NCBI RefSeq assembly: GCF_001152565.1
Contig: NZ_CQAZ01000030.1
Location: forward strand, 1-57,709
Direction: 5' to 3'
DNA: 57,709 nt
From: Yersinia pekkanenii
GTDB lineage: Bacteria; Pseudomonadota; Gammaproteobacteria; Enterobacterales; Enterobacteriaceae
Shown here: positions 36,695 to 46,839 of the stretch, piece after piece
Layout of the letters: each line of letters opens with the position of its first letter
How positions within the stretch are numbered: position 1 is the first letter of the stretch
The notes under the pieces: model-generated
What the model saw: only the letters and a program-made list of their open reading frames with translations
Told to the model about the DNA's origin: nothing
Database searches by the model: none
Position numbers and translations under genes: made by a program

Positions 36695-36819
36695 ATACCC
36701 GTCATCTTTCGAGATGTAGGTGTGTTGGCTGCGTTCAATCACCCGAATCACTTACTTATGTAAGCTCATCGGGACTCTTTCGCTTGCCGCCTTCCTACAT
36801 CTCGGAATCAATTGGGTAG
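36695..36819. repeat. Full-length ERIC element between rpsO and pnp
   Basis: About 125 bp long, bounded by TACCCGTCATC and GATTGGGTA-type ends with the inverted arms CGAGATGTAGG and CCTACATCTCG. The centre has the ERIC core CACTTACTTATGTAAGCTC. It would be transcribed within the rpsO-pnp readthrough message, next to the RNase III hairpin. Confidence 0.85.
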
Positions 36820-36875
36820 ACAAATCCTATAGAACAACAACAATATACTAACGTATTCTATCATTGCTTCTTAGT

Positions 36876-36902
36876 AAAAAGGGGCCAATTTGGCCCCTTT
36901 TT
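36876..36902 (-). terminator. rpsO terminator
   Basis: AAAAAGGGGCCAA and TTGGCCCCTTTTT form a strong near-perfect hairpin with T runs on both sides, beginning 17 bases after the rpsO stop codon. In E. coli the equivalent terminator partly reads through into pnp. Confidence 0.92.
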
Positions 36903-36918
36903 ACTGAAACTCGCAGAC

Positions 36919-37188
36919 TTAGCGACGCAGGCCCAGACGTTCGATCAGAGAAGCGTAACGCGATACATCTTCACGCTTCAGGTAGTCCAGCAGCTTACGA
37001 CGCGTGGATACCATACGCAGCAGACCACGACGACTGTGGTGATCTTTCTTATGCTCTGAGAAGTGACCTTGCAGATGGTTAATTTGAGCAGTCAACAGAG
37101 CAACCTGAACTTCGCTTGAACCGGTGTCATTGGTACCGCGACCGAAATCAGCAACAATTTTAGCTTTCGCTTCAGCACTTAGAGACAT
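36919..37188 (-). CDS. rpsO: 30S ribosomal protein S15
   Basis: The 89-residue protein matches S15, which binds the 16S rRNA central domain ([38 protein letters not shown]). The start at 37188 ([10 protein letters not shown]) is the conserved one; the open frame extending to 37296 is leader RNA. E. coli S15 represses its own translation by binding a leader pseudoknot; the 150-base leader here could do the same, but I cannot confirm the fold. Confidence 0.97.
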   Translation of the reverse strand: MSLSAEAKAKIVADFGRGTNDTGSSEVQVALLTAQINHLQGHFSEHKKDHHSRRGLLRMVSTRRKLLDYLKREDVSRYASLIERLGLRR

Positions 37189-37338
37189 GATACAACTCCA
37201 AAAATATATAGATAAATTAAAACAGGCGCCGATCTCTAATTCAGCAACCCAATATGTAAGCCGCACTATTCTACTCTTTGGGCTGTAGGAGCGCAAGGTA
37301 GGCCGTGCGGCCTATGTTATATTTCATACGACGCTATT

Positions 37339-38301
37339 TCATACAACCAAGGTTGCTACATCCACACTTTCAACCACCAAGCGTTTAGGTGCAACGCGAC
37401 CATCCTCGGCAATCGTGCCAATACCAATGAAATTACGCTCTTCGCCTTCAGTGATACGGACCATACCTTCACTAGGCGCGCCGGATACCTGCACTGGCTG
37501 CCCTTGTTTTACATACGCCGCAACAACAGGTAACAGATTGACTTCAGGGAAGTTCAATACCGCACTGTCCATTGGCAACAACAGTAAATCCAATTCCAGG
37601 TTAGGTGAACGCTCTTCTGCCTGTGCGGCTTCAACCATGGCAGTTAACTGCTCTAAAGTCACCATGCGATCACTTGGGTATGTGGCCACCTGCAAACGAC
37701 GCAGATAACTAACATGCGCGCCGCACCCCAATAATTCACCCAAATCATCAATAATGGTGCGAATGTAGGTGCCTTTGGAGCAATGGATTTCCAGCTCAAG
37801 GAAGTGACCTTCCCAGCGGATAAACAGCAGTTCGTAAACCGTAATGCTACGGGCCTCACGTTCTACTTCAATCCCCTGACGCGCATATTCATACAACGGC
37901 TTACCCTGATGCTTCAACGCAGAATACATCGACGGTATCTGCTGACTTTCACCACGGAAACTGTCCAGCGCGGCATCCATCTGAGCCTGAGTGATGTTGA
38001 CTTCCCGCTCACTGATTAACGCACCTTCGGCATCCGAAGTATCAGTCCGCTGCCCCAAATGGGCAACCACACGATAGCGTTTATCTGAATCCAGCAAGAA
38101 TTGGGAGAATTTAGTCGCTTCACCCAAGCAGATAGGCAGCATACCGGTCGCCAGTGGATCCAGTGCACCAGTGTGGCCTGCGCGGTTAGCGCTAAAGAGG
38201 CGTTTTACTTTCTGTAAAACGTCATTAGAGGAGAGGCCCAGCGGCTTATCCAATAACAGAACGCCGTTAATGTCACGGCCGCGACGACGTGGACGACCCA
38301 T
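37339..38301 (-). CDS. truB: tRNA pseudouridine synthase B
   Basis: TruB forms pseudouridine 55 in tRNA. The catalytic Asp48 lies in [33 protein letters not shown] and [20 protein letters not shown] are conserved, and a PUA-like domain closes the 320-residue protein (314 in E. coli). Its ATG overlaps the rbfA stop by one base (TAATG), so the two are translationally coupled. Confidence 0.96.
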   Translation of the reverse strand: MGRPRRRGRDINGVLLLDKPLGLSSNDVLQKVKRLFSANRAGHTGALDPLATGMLPICLGEATKFSQFLLDSDKRYRVVAHLGQRTDTSDAEGALISEREVNITQAQMDAALDSFRGESQQIPSMYSALKHQGKPLYEYARQGIEVEREARSITVYELLFIRWEGHFLELEIHCSKGTYIRTIIDDLGELLGCGAHVSYLRRLQVATYPSDRMVTLEQLTAMVEAAQAEERSPNLELDLLLLPMDSAVLNFPEVNLLPVVAAYVKQGQPVQVSGAPSEGMVRITEGEERNFIGIGTIAEDGRVAPKRLVVESVDVATLVV

Positions 38302-38711
38302 TACTTCTCCTCGTCGTTACCTGGATTAACCTGACGCTCTACATCATTTTTGATGACATTGGTCACCAGGTTAGACATCCGCATCCCTTCAATCAGTGAA
38401 TTATCATAAGCGAAGGTCAGTTCTGGCACGATACGCAAACGCATCGCTTTACCCAGCAAAGTACGGATATAACCGGAGGCATCTTGCAGTGCTTTAATAC
38501 CATTTTTGACCGTATCCGGATCAGCGTTATCGGTTAACACGTTCAGGAAGGTCACAAAGACTTTAGCGTAAGCCAAATCACGGGATAGCTCGATACCTGA
38601 TACGGTAGCCATGCCAACACGCGGGTCTTTAATTTCACGCTGTAAGATGAGTGCGATCTCTTTTTGCATTTCCTGCGAAACACGCTGAGAACGGCTGAAT
38701 TCTTTTGCCAT
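38301..38711 (-). CDS. rbfA: Ribosome-binding factor A
   Basis: RbfA is a KH-type maturation factor for the 30S subunit. The start at 38711 ([16 protein letters not shown]) gives 136 residues, near the E. coli length (133). The characteristic [20 protein letters not shown] block is present. It lies in the nusA-infB operon between infB and truB. Confidence 0.96.
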   Translation of the reverse strand: MAKEFSRSQRVSQEMQKEIALILQREIKDPRVGMATVSGIELSRDLAYAKVFVTFLNVLTDNADPDTVKNGIKALQDASGYIRTLLGKAMRLRIVPELTFAYDNSLIEGMRMSNLVTNVIKNDVERQVNPGNDEEK

Positions 38712-38776
38712 TTGGATTCTCCAGACAAATTGGGGGGCCAAGGCCCCCCAAATGGATATAAGCAGATCTGAGGCGA

Positions 38777-41455
38777 TTAATCGATAGTACGTTTGATTTC
38801 GATAATTTCGAAGACTTCGATCACATCACCAGTACGGACGTCATTGTAGTTCTTAACGCCGATACCACATTCCATACCATTACGAACTTCGTTAACGTCA
38901 TCTTTGAAGCGGCGCAGAGATTCCAGCTCGCCTTCATAGATAACCACGTTGTCACGCAGAACACGGATTGGATTGTTACGCTTAATCACACCTTCAGTAA
39001 CCATACAACCCGCAATGGCGCCAAATTTCGGTGATTTAAATACATCACGAACTTCAGCCAAACCAATGATTTGTTGTTTGTACTCCGGTGCCAGCATACC
39101 ACTCATTGCCTGTTTGACTTCGTCAATTAGGTTATAAATCACTGAGTAGTAACGCAGATCCAGACCTTCGGTTTCGACTACACGACGTGCTGATGCATCG
39201 GCACGAACATTGAAGCCAAGGATGATTGCGCCAGACGCTGCGGCCAGTGTTGCATCAGTTTCGGTGATACCACCAACGCCTGAGCCAACAATGCGCACTT
39301 TCACTTCATCGGTAGACAGACTTTCCAGTGAATCACAGATAGCTTCACAAGAACCCTGTACGTCAGACTTGATTACGATGTTCAGTTCAGAAACTTCGCC
39401 TTCGGTCATGTTAGCAAACATGTTTTCCAGTTTAGATTTCTGCTGACGAGCCAGCTTAACTTCACGGAATTTGCCCTGACGATACAGTGCAACTTCACGG
39501 GCTTTTTTCTCGTCACGAACAACCGTAACTTCATCACCGGCAGCAGGAACACTGGACAGACCCAGGATCTCAACCGGAATTGACGGGCCCGCAGACGTGA
39601 TATCACGGCCCAATTCGTCACGCATCGCACGTACACGGCCATACTCAAAGCCACACAGTACGATATCACCTTTATTCAAGGTACCTTTCTGAACCAGTAC
39701 AGTAGCAACAGGGCCACGGCCTTTATCCAAGAAGGATTCGATAACAACACCGTTTGCCATGCCAGTACGAACCGCTTTCAGTTCCAGAACTTCAGCTTGC
39801 AGCAGGATTGCGTTCAGTAACTCATCAATACCGGTACCGGCTTTCGCAGATACGCCGATGAACTGAGACTCACCGCCCCACTCTTCTGGCTGAACACCGT
39901 ACTGAGACAGTTCGGTTTTAACACGGTCTAGATCAGCTTCTGGCTTATCGATTTTGTTCACTGCAACCACAACCGGCACGTTCGCCGCTTTGGCATGCTG
40001 AATAGCTTCGATAGTCTGTGGCATCACGCCATCGTCGGCTGCAACAACCAGCACCACGATATCAGTCGCCTGGGCACCACGGGCACGCATTGAGGTAAAC
40101 GCGGCGTGTCCTGGGGTATCCAGGAAGGTGATCATCCCGTTTTCAGTTTCAACGTGATAAGCACCGATGTGCTGTGTAATGCCACCGGCTTCACCTGACG
40201 CCACTTTCGTGGAGCGGATGTAATCCAGCAGAGAGGTTTTACCGTGGTCAACGTGGCCCATGATAGTCACTACCGGAGCGCGGTGCTCAGCAGCAGCTTC
40301 AGCACCAGTATCACGGTCGCTCATCAGTGCTTCTTCCAGTTCGTTTTCACGACGCAGGATGACTTTGTGACCCATCTCTTCAGCAACCATCTGGGCTGTT
40401 TCTTGGTCGATAACCTGGTTAATGGTTGCCATTGCGCCCAGTTTCATCATTGCTTTGATGACCTGAGAGCCTTTAACTGCCATTTTGTTTGCCAGTTCAG
40501 CAACAGTTACCGTCTCGCCAATCACTACATCGCGGTTAACCGCAACAACAGGCTTGTTGAAGCTCTGTTGCAATGTGCTTGGTTTACGTTTGCCTTTACG
40601 GCCAACAGCACGTGCTTCTTCGCGATCAGCTTTAGACTCAGAGAGTTTATTGCCTTTCTTCTGTTTAGTTGCTTTACCACCACGAGTGCGGCTGCGGCGA
40701 TCACCTTCAACTTTAGCGTCGTTTTCATCTTCTGCGGCGCGTGCATGCTGTGAGGTGGTTACGTGGTAATCAGCAGATTCAGTCTGCTCAGCCACAGGTG
40801 CTGGCCATTTACCTTCATTGTCGGCTGCCATTTTACGGGCTTCCTCAGCAACGCGTTTAGCGTCTTCCTCGACCTTACGGCGTGTTTCTTCTTCTACTGA
40901 GCGTTTCAGTTCGGCAGCTTCAGCTTCACGGCGTGCTTTATCGGTCTGGGCTGGTTTGTTTTTTTCGTCGGTTTGTTGATTCGTCACTTTTTCTTTTTCC
41001 GCTGCTTGGCGTTTAGCTTTTTCAGCGGCCTCACGTTTGGCTTGTTCTTCGGCCGCACGTTTAGCTTTTTCTTCAGCGATTTTCTGCGCTGCGGCTTCCG
41101 CTTCACGTTGTGCCTGCTCTTCCGCTTCACGCTGTGCCTGCTCTTCCGCTTTTGCTTGTTCAGCTTCCGGCGTATTTACATAAGTGCGTTTCTTGCGGAC
41201 CTCGATTTGCACCGATTTACTTTTTCCGCCGGTGCTCGGAATATTCAAGGTGCTACGCGTTTTGCGTTGCAACGTGAGTTTATTCGGCACACTACCGTGT
41301 TCACGGTTTAAGTGCGCCAACAATGTTTCTTTTTCTTGCTGGGTAACTGAGTCTACTTCAGACTTCTTGATCCCTGCATCAGCAAATTGCTGTACCAGGC
41401 GATCAACCGGGGTCTGAATCTCATCTGCCAGCGATTTTACGGTTACATCTGTCAT
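38777..41455 (-). CDS. infB: Translation initiation factor IF-2
   Basis: The GTPase brings fMet-tRNA to the 30S subunit. The N-terminal IF2N domain (1-50) is followed by a long charged Ala/Glu/Lys/Arg-rich linker (about 95-290) containing two perfect EEQAQREA units at residues 104-119. A second IF2N copy lies about 300-370. The G domain has GHVDHGKT at 400-407 and NKID, then the C-terminal domains. Length 892 against 890 in E. coli, where internal starts also give shorter forms. Confidence 0.97.
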   Translation of the reverse strand: MTDVTVKSLADEIQTPVDRLVQQFADAGIKKSEVDSVTQQEKETLLAHLNREHGSVPNKLTLQRKTRSTLNIPSTGGKSKSVQIEVRKKRTYVNTPEAEQAKAEEQAQREAEEQAQREAEAAAQKIAEEKAKRAAEEQAKREAAEKAKRQAAEKEKVTNQQTDEKNKPAQTDKARREAEAAELKRSVEEETRRKVEEDAKRVAEEARKMAADNEGKWPAPVAEQTESADYHVTTSQHARAAEDENDAKVEGDRRSRTRGGKATKQKKGNKLSESKADREEARAVGRKGKRKPSTLQQSFNKPVVAVNRDVVIGETVTVAELANKMAVKGSQVIKAMMKLGAMATINQVIDQETAQMVAEEMGHKVILRRENELEEALMSDRDTGAEAAAEHRAPVVTIMGHVDHGKTSLLDYIRSTKVASGEAGGITQHIGAYHVETENGMITFLDTPGHAAFTSMRARGAQATDIVVLVVAADDGVMPQTIEAIQHAKAANVPVVVAVNKIDKPEADLDRVKTELSQYGVQPEEWGGESQFIGVSAKAGTGIDELLNAILLQAEVLELKAVRTGMANGVVIESFLDKGRGPVATVLVQKGTLNKGDIVLCGFEYGRVRAMRDELGRDITSAGPSIPVEILGLSSVPAAGDEVTVVRDEKKAREVALYRQGKFREVKLARQQKSKLENMFANMTEGEVSELNIVIKSDVQGSCEAICDSLESLSTDEVKVRIVGSGVGGITETDATLAAASGAIILGFNVRADASARRVVETEGLDLRYYSVIYNLIDEVKQAMSGMLAPEYKQQIIGLAEVRDVFKSPKFGAIAGCMVTEGVIKRNNPIRVLRDNVVIYEGELESLRRFKDDVNEVRNGMECGIGVKNYNDVRTGDVIEVFEIIEIKRTID

Positions 41456-41479
41456 GCTGTTCCTTCCTGCTACAGTTTA

Positions 41480-42967
41480 TTACGCATTATCGCTAAACCA
41501 ACAGATATTACGTGCGGCCATAATCAGCTCACCGGCTTGTTCATCACTAAGCCCTTCAATATCTGCCAGATCGTCGATACCCTGCTCGGCAAGATCTTCC
41601 AGCGTACACACACCGCGCGCAGCCAATTTGAATGCCATGCTACGCTCCAGACCCGCCAGACTCAGCAGATCATCAGCGGGTTTTTGGTCGCCAAGACTTT
41701 CTTCTTGTGCCAGGGCCAGCGTGGTCAATGCAGCTTTGGCGCGATCACGCAGCGCTTCAACCGTATCTTCGTCAAGACCATCGATTTCCAGAAGTTCTTT
41801 CATTGGCACGTAAGCCAATTCTTCCAGAGAAGAGAAACCTTCCTCTACCAGAATGGTGGCAAAGTCCTCATCGATATCAAGATATTTGGTGAAGGTATCA
41901 ATAGCGGCATGAGCCTCGGCCTGATGCTTAGCCTGAAGATCGTCCGCCGTCATTACGTTCAGTTCCCAGCCACTCAGTTGTGCTGCTAAACGAACGTTCT
42001 GGCCGTTACGGCCAATCGCCTGAGCCAGGTTACTGGCTTCAACGGCGACATCCATCGTGTGTTTGTCTTCATCAACCACAATAGACGCAACATCAGCCGG
42101 CGCCATCGCGTTAATAACAAACTGGGCCGGATTATCATCCCACAATACAATATCAATACGCTCGCCGCCAAGCTCGCTGGAAACAGCCTGAACACGGGCA
42201 CCGCGCATACCGACACAAGCACCAATTGGATCGATACGTTTGTCGTTGGTTTTAACCGCAATTTTAGCACGCGAGCCAGGATCACGGGCAGCGGCTTTAA
42301 TTTCGATCAATTCTTCGCCAATTTCTGGCACTTCAATGCGGAACAGTTCTTCCAACATTTTAGGACTTGAGCGACTAACAAACAGTTGCGCACCGCGCGC
42401 TTCTGGACGCACGTCATACAGAACACCACGGATGCGGTCACCTGGACGGAAGTTTTCACGCGGTAGCATGTCTTCACGACCAATAACGGCTTCAGCATTG
42501 TTGCCCAGATCCAGTGCGATACTGTCACGGTTAACTTTTTTCACTATACCGGTGACTATTTCGCCCAGATACTGGCGGAACTGTTCAACCACCATGGCGC
42601 GTTCAGCTTCACGTACTTTCTGTACGATAACCTGTTTTGCCGTTTGGGTGGTGATTCGGTCAAAAGTGACAGATTCAATCTGGTCTTCGACATAATCGCC
42701 CAACTGGAGGGTTGGATCTTCATATTGAGCTGCGTCCAACGTGATTTCACGGGTTGGCATCGTAACTTCGTTAACGGCGACCCAACGACGGAAAGTGTCG
42801 AAATCACCGGTTTTACGATCGATGCTGACGCGAACTTCAATTTCTTGTTCGTATTTTTTCTTGGTCGCTGTCGCTAGAGCGGTTTCCAACGCCTCAAAAA
42901 TCTTCTCGCGCGGAAGGGATTTCTCATTGGAAACTGCTTCTACAACAGCCAGAATCTCTTTGTTCAT
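41480..42967 (-). CDS. nusA: Transcription elongation/termination factor NusA
   Basis: This 495-residue protein (the E. coli length) has the N-terminal RNA polymerase-binding domain, S1 domain ([20 protein letters not shown]), KH1 and KH2 ([26 protein letters not shown]) and two acidic repeat domains at the C-terminus. The start at 42967 ([16 protein letters not shown]) aligns with E. coli; an upstream in-frame start adds six residues. It is the second gene of the rimP-nusA-infB-rbfA-truB operon. Confidence 0.97.
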   Translation of the reverse strand: MNKEILAVVEAVSNEKSLPREKIFEALETALATATKKKYEQEIEVRVSIDRKTGDFDTFRRWVAVNEVTMPTREITLDAAQYEDPTLQLGDYVEDQIESVTFDRITTQTAKQVIVQKVREAERAMVVEQFRQYLGEIVTGIVKKVNRDSIALDLGNNAEAVIGREDMLPRENFRPGDRIRGVLYDVRPEARGAQLFVSRSSPKMLEELFRIEVPEIGEELIEIKAAARDPGSRAKIAVKTNDKRIDPIGACVGMRGARVQAVSSELGGERIDIVLWDDNPAQFVINAMAPADVASIVVDEDKHTMDVAVEASNLAQAIGRNGQNVRLAAQLSGWELNVMTADDLQAKHQAEAHAAIDTFTKYLDIDEDFATILVEEGFSSLEELAYVPMKELLEIDGLDEDTVEALRDRAKAALTTLALAQEESLGDQKPADDLLSLAGLERSMAFKLAARGVCTLEDLAEQGIDDLADIEGLSDEQAGELIMAARNICWFSDNA

Positions 42968-42988
42968 CCTAGTTGCCTCATCCAAACT

Positions 42989-43441
42989 TTAAAAGTGGGG
43001 TACCAGATTCGCTTTCTGGATGTTGCTCAGCGCGAACACTTCATCTTTTCCATCCACAGTAACCGTGATCATTTCACCATCAACAGCTTTAATAATGCCC
43101 TGCCATTTACGGCGGTTCTGCATTGCCATACGCAAAACCAAGATGACTTCTTCACCGAGGTAACGAGTATAGTGTTCAGCAGTGAACATAGGACGATCAA
43201 GGCCCGGAGAGGAAACTTCTAAGTTGTAAGCGACCGTAATGGGATCTTCTACGTCCAATACAGCGCTGACCTGGTGGCTGACATCAGCACAAGCATCAAC
43301 AGTGATCCCGTCGTCACTATCAATATAAATTCGTAGCGTCGATTGGCGCCCCCGGATGAACTCGATGCCGACTAATTCGTAGCCTAAGGCCTCAACCGGT
43401 GCTGAAATTATCTCTGTTAACTTTTGTTCTAATGTGGACAA
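42989..43441 (-). CDS. rimP: Ribosome maturation factor RimP
   Basis: RimP acts in 30S assembly. I place the start at TTG 43441 (read as [11 protein letters not shown]), which gives 150 residues as in E. coli; an ATG at 43453 would add four residues (MGVG). Conserved parts are [37 protein letters not shown]-type helix and [12 protein letters not shown]. The C-terminal SH3-like domain ends KANLVPHF. Two tandem terminators lie upstream. Confidence 0.94.
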   Translation of the reverse strand: MSTLEQKLTEIISAPVEALGYELVGIEFIRGRQSTLRIYIDSDDGITVDACADVSHQVSAVLDVEDPITVAYNLEVSSPGLDRPMFTAEHYTRYLGEEVILVLRMAMQNRRKWQGIIKAVDGEMITVTVDGKDEVFALSNIQKANLVPHF

Positions 43442-43455
43442 GCCCACCCCCAAGA

Positions 43456-43480
43456 CATAAAAAAAGGGCCTAATAGCCCA
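43456..43480 (-). terminator. Attenuator or terminator just before rimP
   Basis: On the minus strand GGGC, loop TATTAG, GCCC is followed by seven T residues. Because it precedes the rimP start by only about 15 bases it probably acts as a partial terminator of the metY-rimP transcript. Confidence 0.7.
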
Positions 43481-43501
43481 GTGATTCTGCTGTCAAATAA
43501 C

Positions 43502-43525
43502 AAAAAACCCCGAAATTCGGGGCTT
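43502..43525 (-). terminator. Terminator between metY and rimP
   Basis: CCCCGAA and TTCGGGG form a perfect stem, followed on the minus strand by six T residues. E. coli also has paired terminators in the metY-rimP leader. Confidence 0.88.
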
Positions 43526-43656
43526 TATGCAACTGGACCCTGTTTGCCGCAAAGCGGCTTCGGTACAACTTTCTGACAAGTATTTTTTTCAAATTGAAAT
43601 CGAAAGTATCTGAGGTCTACCGAATACAACATTTGAAAAAAAACACTTTAGGAAAG

Positions 43657-43733
<77 letters not shown>

Positions 43734-43793
43734 TCCGAAAACGTGGCAAATATTACGTCGATAACGATAAAAAAGCAAGTTATCTGTCTGATT

Positions 43794-43880
43794 TGGTACC
43801 GAGGACGGGACTTGAACCCGTAAGCCCAATCGGGCACTACCACCTCAAGGTAGCGTGTCTACCAATTCCACCACCCCGGC
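43794..43880 (-). tRNA. leuU: tRNA-Leu (GAG)
   Basis: An 87-nt class II tRNA with encoded CCA. The acceptor is GCCGGGG, the anticodon loop CTTGAGG, and the long variable arm TGCCCGATTGGGCTTA; the T arm is GGTTCAAGTCC. It sits between secG and metY as E. coli leuU does, but argG, which lies in between in E. coli, is absent here. Confidence 0.96.
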
Positions 43881-43980
43881 ACTGATTCAACTGGTTGTTT
43901 TTACTATTTAAGTCGTCACAACCATTTTAAAACTATCTTACTATTTGCTAATACTCACTGCTTTTGCTGCTGTCAAAACA

Positions 43981-44316
43981 TTACTGAGGGATATCGCTAC
44001 TCGGCTTAGCTGGAGCTACCGGAGCTGTAGTCTGCTCAGTTTGGGTCGGCGTACCCAGGTTTTCCCACTCGCTGCCTTTATGGCCCTGGTTGGTGCTCAT
44101 ATTACCCAGAATCAGACTAATGACGAAAAACAGCGTCGCCAATACAGCCGTCATGCGAGTCATAAAGTTACCGGAACCATTCGAACCGAACAGAGTTGCA
44201 GATGCACCCGCTCCGAATGAGGCTCCCATATCCGCGCCTTTACCTTGCTGCAACATGATCAGAGCGACTAGCCCAATCGAAATCAGCAAGAAAAATACCA
44301 GAAGAGCTTCGTACAT
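43981..44316 (-). CDS. secG: Preprotein translocase subunit SecG
   Basis: This 111-residue membrane protein of the SecYEG channel has two helices ([19 protein letters not shown] and [16 protein letters not shown]) linked by [17 protein letters not shown], the family hallmark. The start at 44316 (MYEALLVFF) matches E. coli. It precedes leuU. Confidence 0.95.
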   Translation of the reverse strand: MYEALLVFFLLISIGLVALIMLQQGKGADMGASFGAGASATLFGSNGSGNFMTRMTAVLATLFFVISLILGNMSTNQGHKGSEWENLGTPTQTEQTTAPVAPAKPSSDIPQ

Positions 44317-44503
44317 AGTTGTACCTGTATCCTTGCGGCTTGACCGCATGCCAAATGCTTTTCACCCATCAGCGGGGGACTTATTCACCCACTTAAGCGG
44401 GTGTGAATACTAACCAAAGCGCATAGTACACGCAAGGGCAATTTCATTACACCGGTTTATTTGCAGAAAAAAGCGTCAAGTTATTCAACTTCAGCATAAT
44501 TTG

Positions 44504-44527
44504 GGAGGAAGAGCCGCCTCTTCCTCC
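44504..44527. terminator. Strong hairpin after glmM
   Basis: GGAGGAAGAG and CTCTTCCTCC form a perfect 10-bp stem with a four-base loop. It starts about 14 bases after the glmM stop. On the minus strand no clear T run follows, so it may stabilise the 3' end rather than terminate alone. Confidence 0.55.
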
Positions 44528-44539
44528 GTCAAAAAATGA

Positions 44540-45880
44540 TTAACCTGCCGCTTTTACCGCATCAGCAATCCGGTTAGCCATTTCAGAAATTAGTGCTTCT
44601 TCAGCATCACCTTCAACCATCACTCGGATTAATGGCTCAGTGCCTGATTTACGCAGCAGAACGCGGCCACGCTCGCCCAGTTCTTTTTCAACCTGGCGGG
44701 TAACTTCTCCAACTTTTTCAGATTCCAGTGGGTTATGATCACCGGAGAAACGCACATTGACCAGAATTTGTGGCATCAATTTCATGCCACTGCACAGGTC
44801 ATGTAGGCTCATATGGTTACGCACCATCGCCGTCAGCACTTGCAGACCAGCAACAATGCCGTCACCGGTGGTAGTTTTATCCAACAAAATCACGTGGCCT
44901 GAGTTTTCAGCCCCAATACGCCAGCCTTTCTCTTGCATGGCTTCCAGCACGTAGCGGTCGCCCACTTTGGCACGAACAAAAGGAATGCCGAGCTGTTTCA
45001 GTGCAAGCTCTAGGCCCATGTTACTCATCAGGGTGCCAACAGCACCACCTTTAAGCTGCCCTTGGCGTAAGCCTTCACGGGCAATAATATACAGGATCTG
45101 GTCGCCATCAACCTTGTTGCCCAGGTGATCGACCATCATCAAGCGATCGCCGTCGCCGTCAAATGCCAGACCAACATGCGCCCCTTCAGCAAGCACACGC
45201 GCTTGCAGCAAGCGGACATCCGTAGCACCACATTCTTCATTGATATTCATACCATCTGGCTCACAGCCTATGGTGATAACATTGGCTCCGAGTTCACGCA
45301 GTACACTCGGTGCGATGTGATAAGTCGCCCCATTGGCGCAATCGACCACAATTTTCAGCTCATTCAAACTGAGTTCGCTCGGGAAGGTCCCCTTACAGAA
45401 CTCAATGTAGCGGCCAGCAGCATCAACAATACGGTTAGCTTTACCCAGTTCGGCAGATTCTACGCAGGTTAATGGTTTTTCCATTTCAGCTTCAATAGCT
45501 TCTTCCACATCATCAGGCAGCTTGGTGCCATCAATTGAGAAGAATTTAATGCCATTATCATAGAAGGGATTATGGGAGGCTGAAATAACGATACCCGCCT
45601 CAGCACGGAAGGTTCGGGTTAGATAAGCCACTGCAGGTGTCGGCATTGGGCCGGTAAATAATGCAGATAACCCCGCTGCCGCAAGGCCAGCTTCAAGTGC
45701 TGATTCCAGCATATAACCAGAAATACGCGTATCTTTACCGATAATAATTTTACGAGAACCATGTCGAGCCAGTACCTTACCGGCGGCCCAGCCGAGCTTT
45801 AATACAAAATCAGGCGTAATCGGACTCTCACCCACTTTGCCGCGAATGCCATCTGTACCAAAGTATTTACGGTTACTCAT
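44540..45880 (-). CDS. glmM: Phosphoglucosamine mutase
   Basis: GlmM converts glucosamine-6-phosphate to glucosamine-1-phosphate for peptidoglycan and LPS. The phosphoserine is Ser102 in [11 protein letters not shown], the metal loop is DGDGDR, and the phosphate-binding [12 protein letters not shown] is near the C-terminus. Length 446 (445 in E. coli). It lies nine bases downstream of folP. Confidence 0.97.
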   Translation of the reverse strand: MSNRKYFGTDGIRGKVGESPITPDFVLKLGWAAGKVLARHGSRKIIIGKDTRISGYMLESALEAGLAAAGLSALFTGPMPTPAVAYLTRTFRAEAGIVISASHNPFYDNGIKFFSIDGTKLPDDVEEAIEAEMEKPLTCVESAELGKANRIVDAAGRYIEFCKGTFPSELSLNELKIVVDCANGATYHIAPSVLRELGANVITIGCEPDGMNINEECGATDVRLLQARVLAEGAHVGLAFDGDGDRLMMVDHLGNKVDGDQILYIIAREGLRQGQLKGGAVGTLMSNMGLELALKQLGIPFVRAKVGDRYVLEAMQEKGWRIGAENSGHVILLDKTTTGDGIVAGLQVLTAMVRNHMSLHDLCSGMKLMPQILVNVRFSGDHNPLESEKVGEVTRQVEKELGERGRVLLRKSGTEPLIRVMVEGDAEEALISEMANRIADAVKAAG

Positions 45881-45889
45881 AATTTTTGT

Positions 45890-46723
45890 TTATCCCTTCG
45901 CTGAAAGTGTTGCCTCGACGATACGCATCGCCTCGACAGTTTCTTGGACATCATGCACTCTGACAATCTTCGCACCTTGCATTGCGGCAATCACAGCGCA
46001 AGCGACACTCCCGATGACCCGTTGTGGTGGCGGAACATGTAATAGCTGGCCAACCATCGATTTTCGCGACATCCCGACCAACAGTGGCAACTCAAAATGA
46101 TGGAGTTCGGCCAGACGTGCCAATAACTGGTAATTATGCGCCAGATTTTTACCGAAACCGAAGCCTGGGTCGAGTAACAATTTACTTTTTGCGATACCGG
46201 CCGCAACACAACGTTCGATATGGTACTCAAAGAACTGATTTATATCGGCCAGTAAGTCATCATAATGGGGAGACTGCTGCATACTTTGTGGCTGCCCCTG
46301 CATATGCATCAAGCACACTGGCAAGCCGGTTTGTGCCGCAGCCTCAAGCGCACCAGGCTCTTGTAATGAACGAATATCATTGATTAAGTGCGCACCGACA
46401 CCTGCAGATGCCGTAATCACTGCCGCTTTAGAGGTGTCTACCGATAACCAGACATCAAAGCGTTTTGCCAGCGCTTCAACCACAGGTACCACCCGATCAA
46501 GCTCTTCTTGCTCACTGACTTGTGCGGCCCCTGGGCGGGTGGACTCACCACCGATATCAATCAGCGTAGCGCCTGCTGATATCATCAGTTCGGCATGTTG
46601 CAGAGCTTTATCCAGGTTGTTGTGACGCCCGCCATCCGAAAATGAATCAGGCGTGACATTCAGGATACCCATGACTTGCGGATGAGACAGATCCAGAACC
46701 CGATCTCTGGCCGTTAAATGCAT
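45890..46723 (-). CDS. folP: Dihydropteroate synthase
   Basis: DHPS makes dihydropteroate for folate and is the sulfonamide target. NVTPDSFSDGG lies near residue 23, GGESTRPGA, DPGFGFGKN and GMSRKSM follow. Length 277 is close to E. coli FolP (282). The order ftsH-folP-glmM is ancestral. A terminator separates it from ftsH, so folP may have its own promoter or depend on readthrough. Confidence 0.96.
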   Translation of the reverse strand: MHLTARDRVLDLSHPQVMGILNVTPDSFSDGGRHNNLDKALQHAELMISAGATLIDIGGESTRPGAAQVSEQEELDRVVPVVEALAKRFDVWLSVDTSKAAVITASAGVGAHLINDIRSLQEPGALEAAAQTGLPVCLMHMQGQPQSMQQSPHYDDLLADINQFFEYHIERCVAAGIAKSKLLLDPGFGFGKNLAHNYQLLARLAELHHFELPLLVGMSRKSMVGQLLHVPPPQRVIGSVACAVIAAMQGAKIVRVHDVQETVEAMRIVEATLSAKG

Positions 46724-46778
46724 GCGTTCACACCTTAAAAGTGGTAATTCACTTTGATTCTATATGACAGAAAAAGAA

Positions 46779-46804
46779 AAACCCCGGGCAAGCCCGAGGT
46801 TTAT
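46779..46804 (-). terminator. ftsH terminator
   Basis: On the minus strand AAACCTCGGGC, loop, GCCCGGGGTTT (one bulge) is followed by TTTTCTTTTTC. It lies 36 bases beyond the ftsH stop. Confidence 0.88.
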
Positions 46805-46839
46805 ATTAATCACAACGCTTTTAGATGCCAACAGTTGAC

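Noticed and set aside
40244-40753. 169-residue plus-strand ORF opposite infB
   Set aside because: Cys/Phe-rich shadow of the Ala/Glu/Lys-rich IF2 linker.
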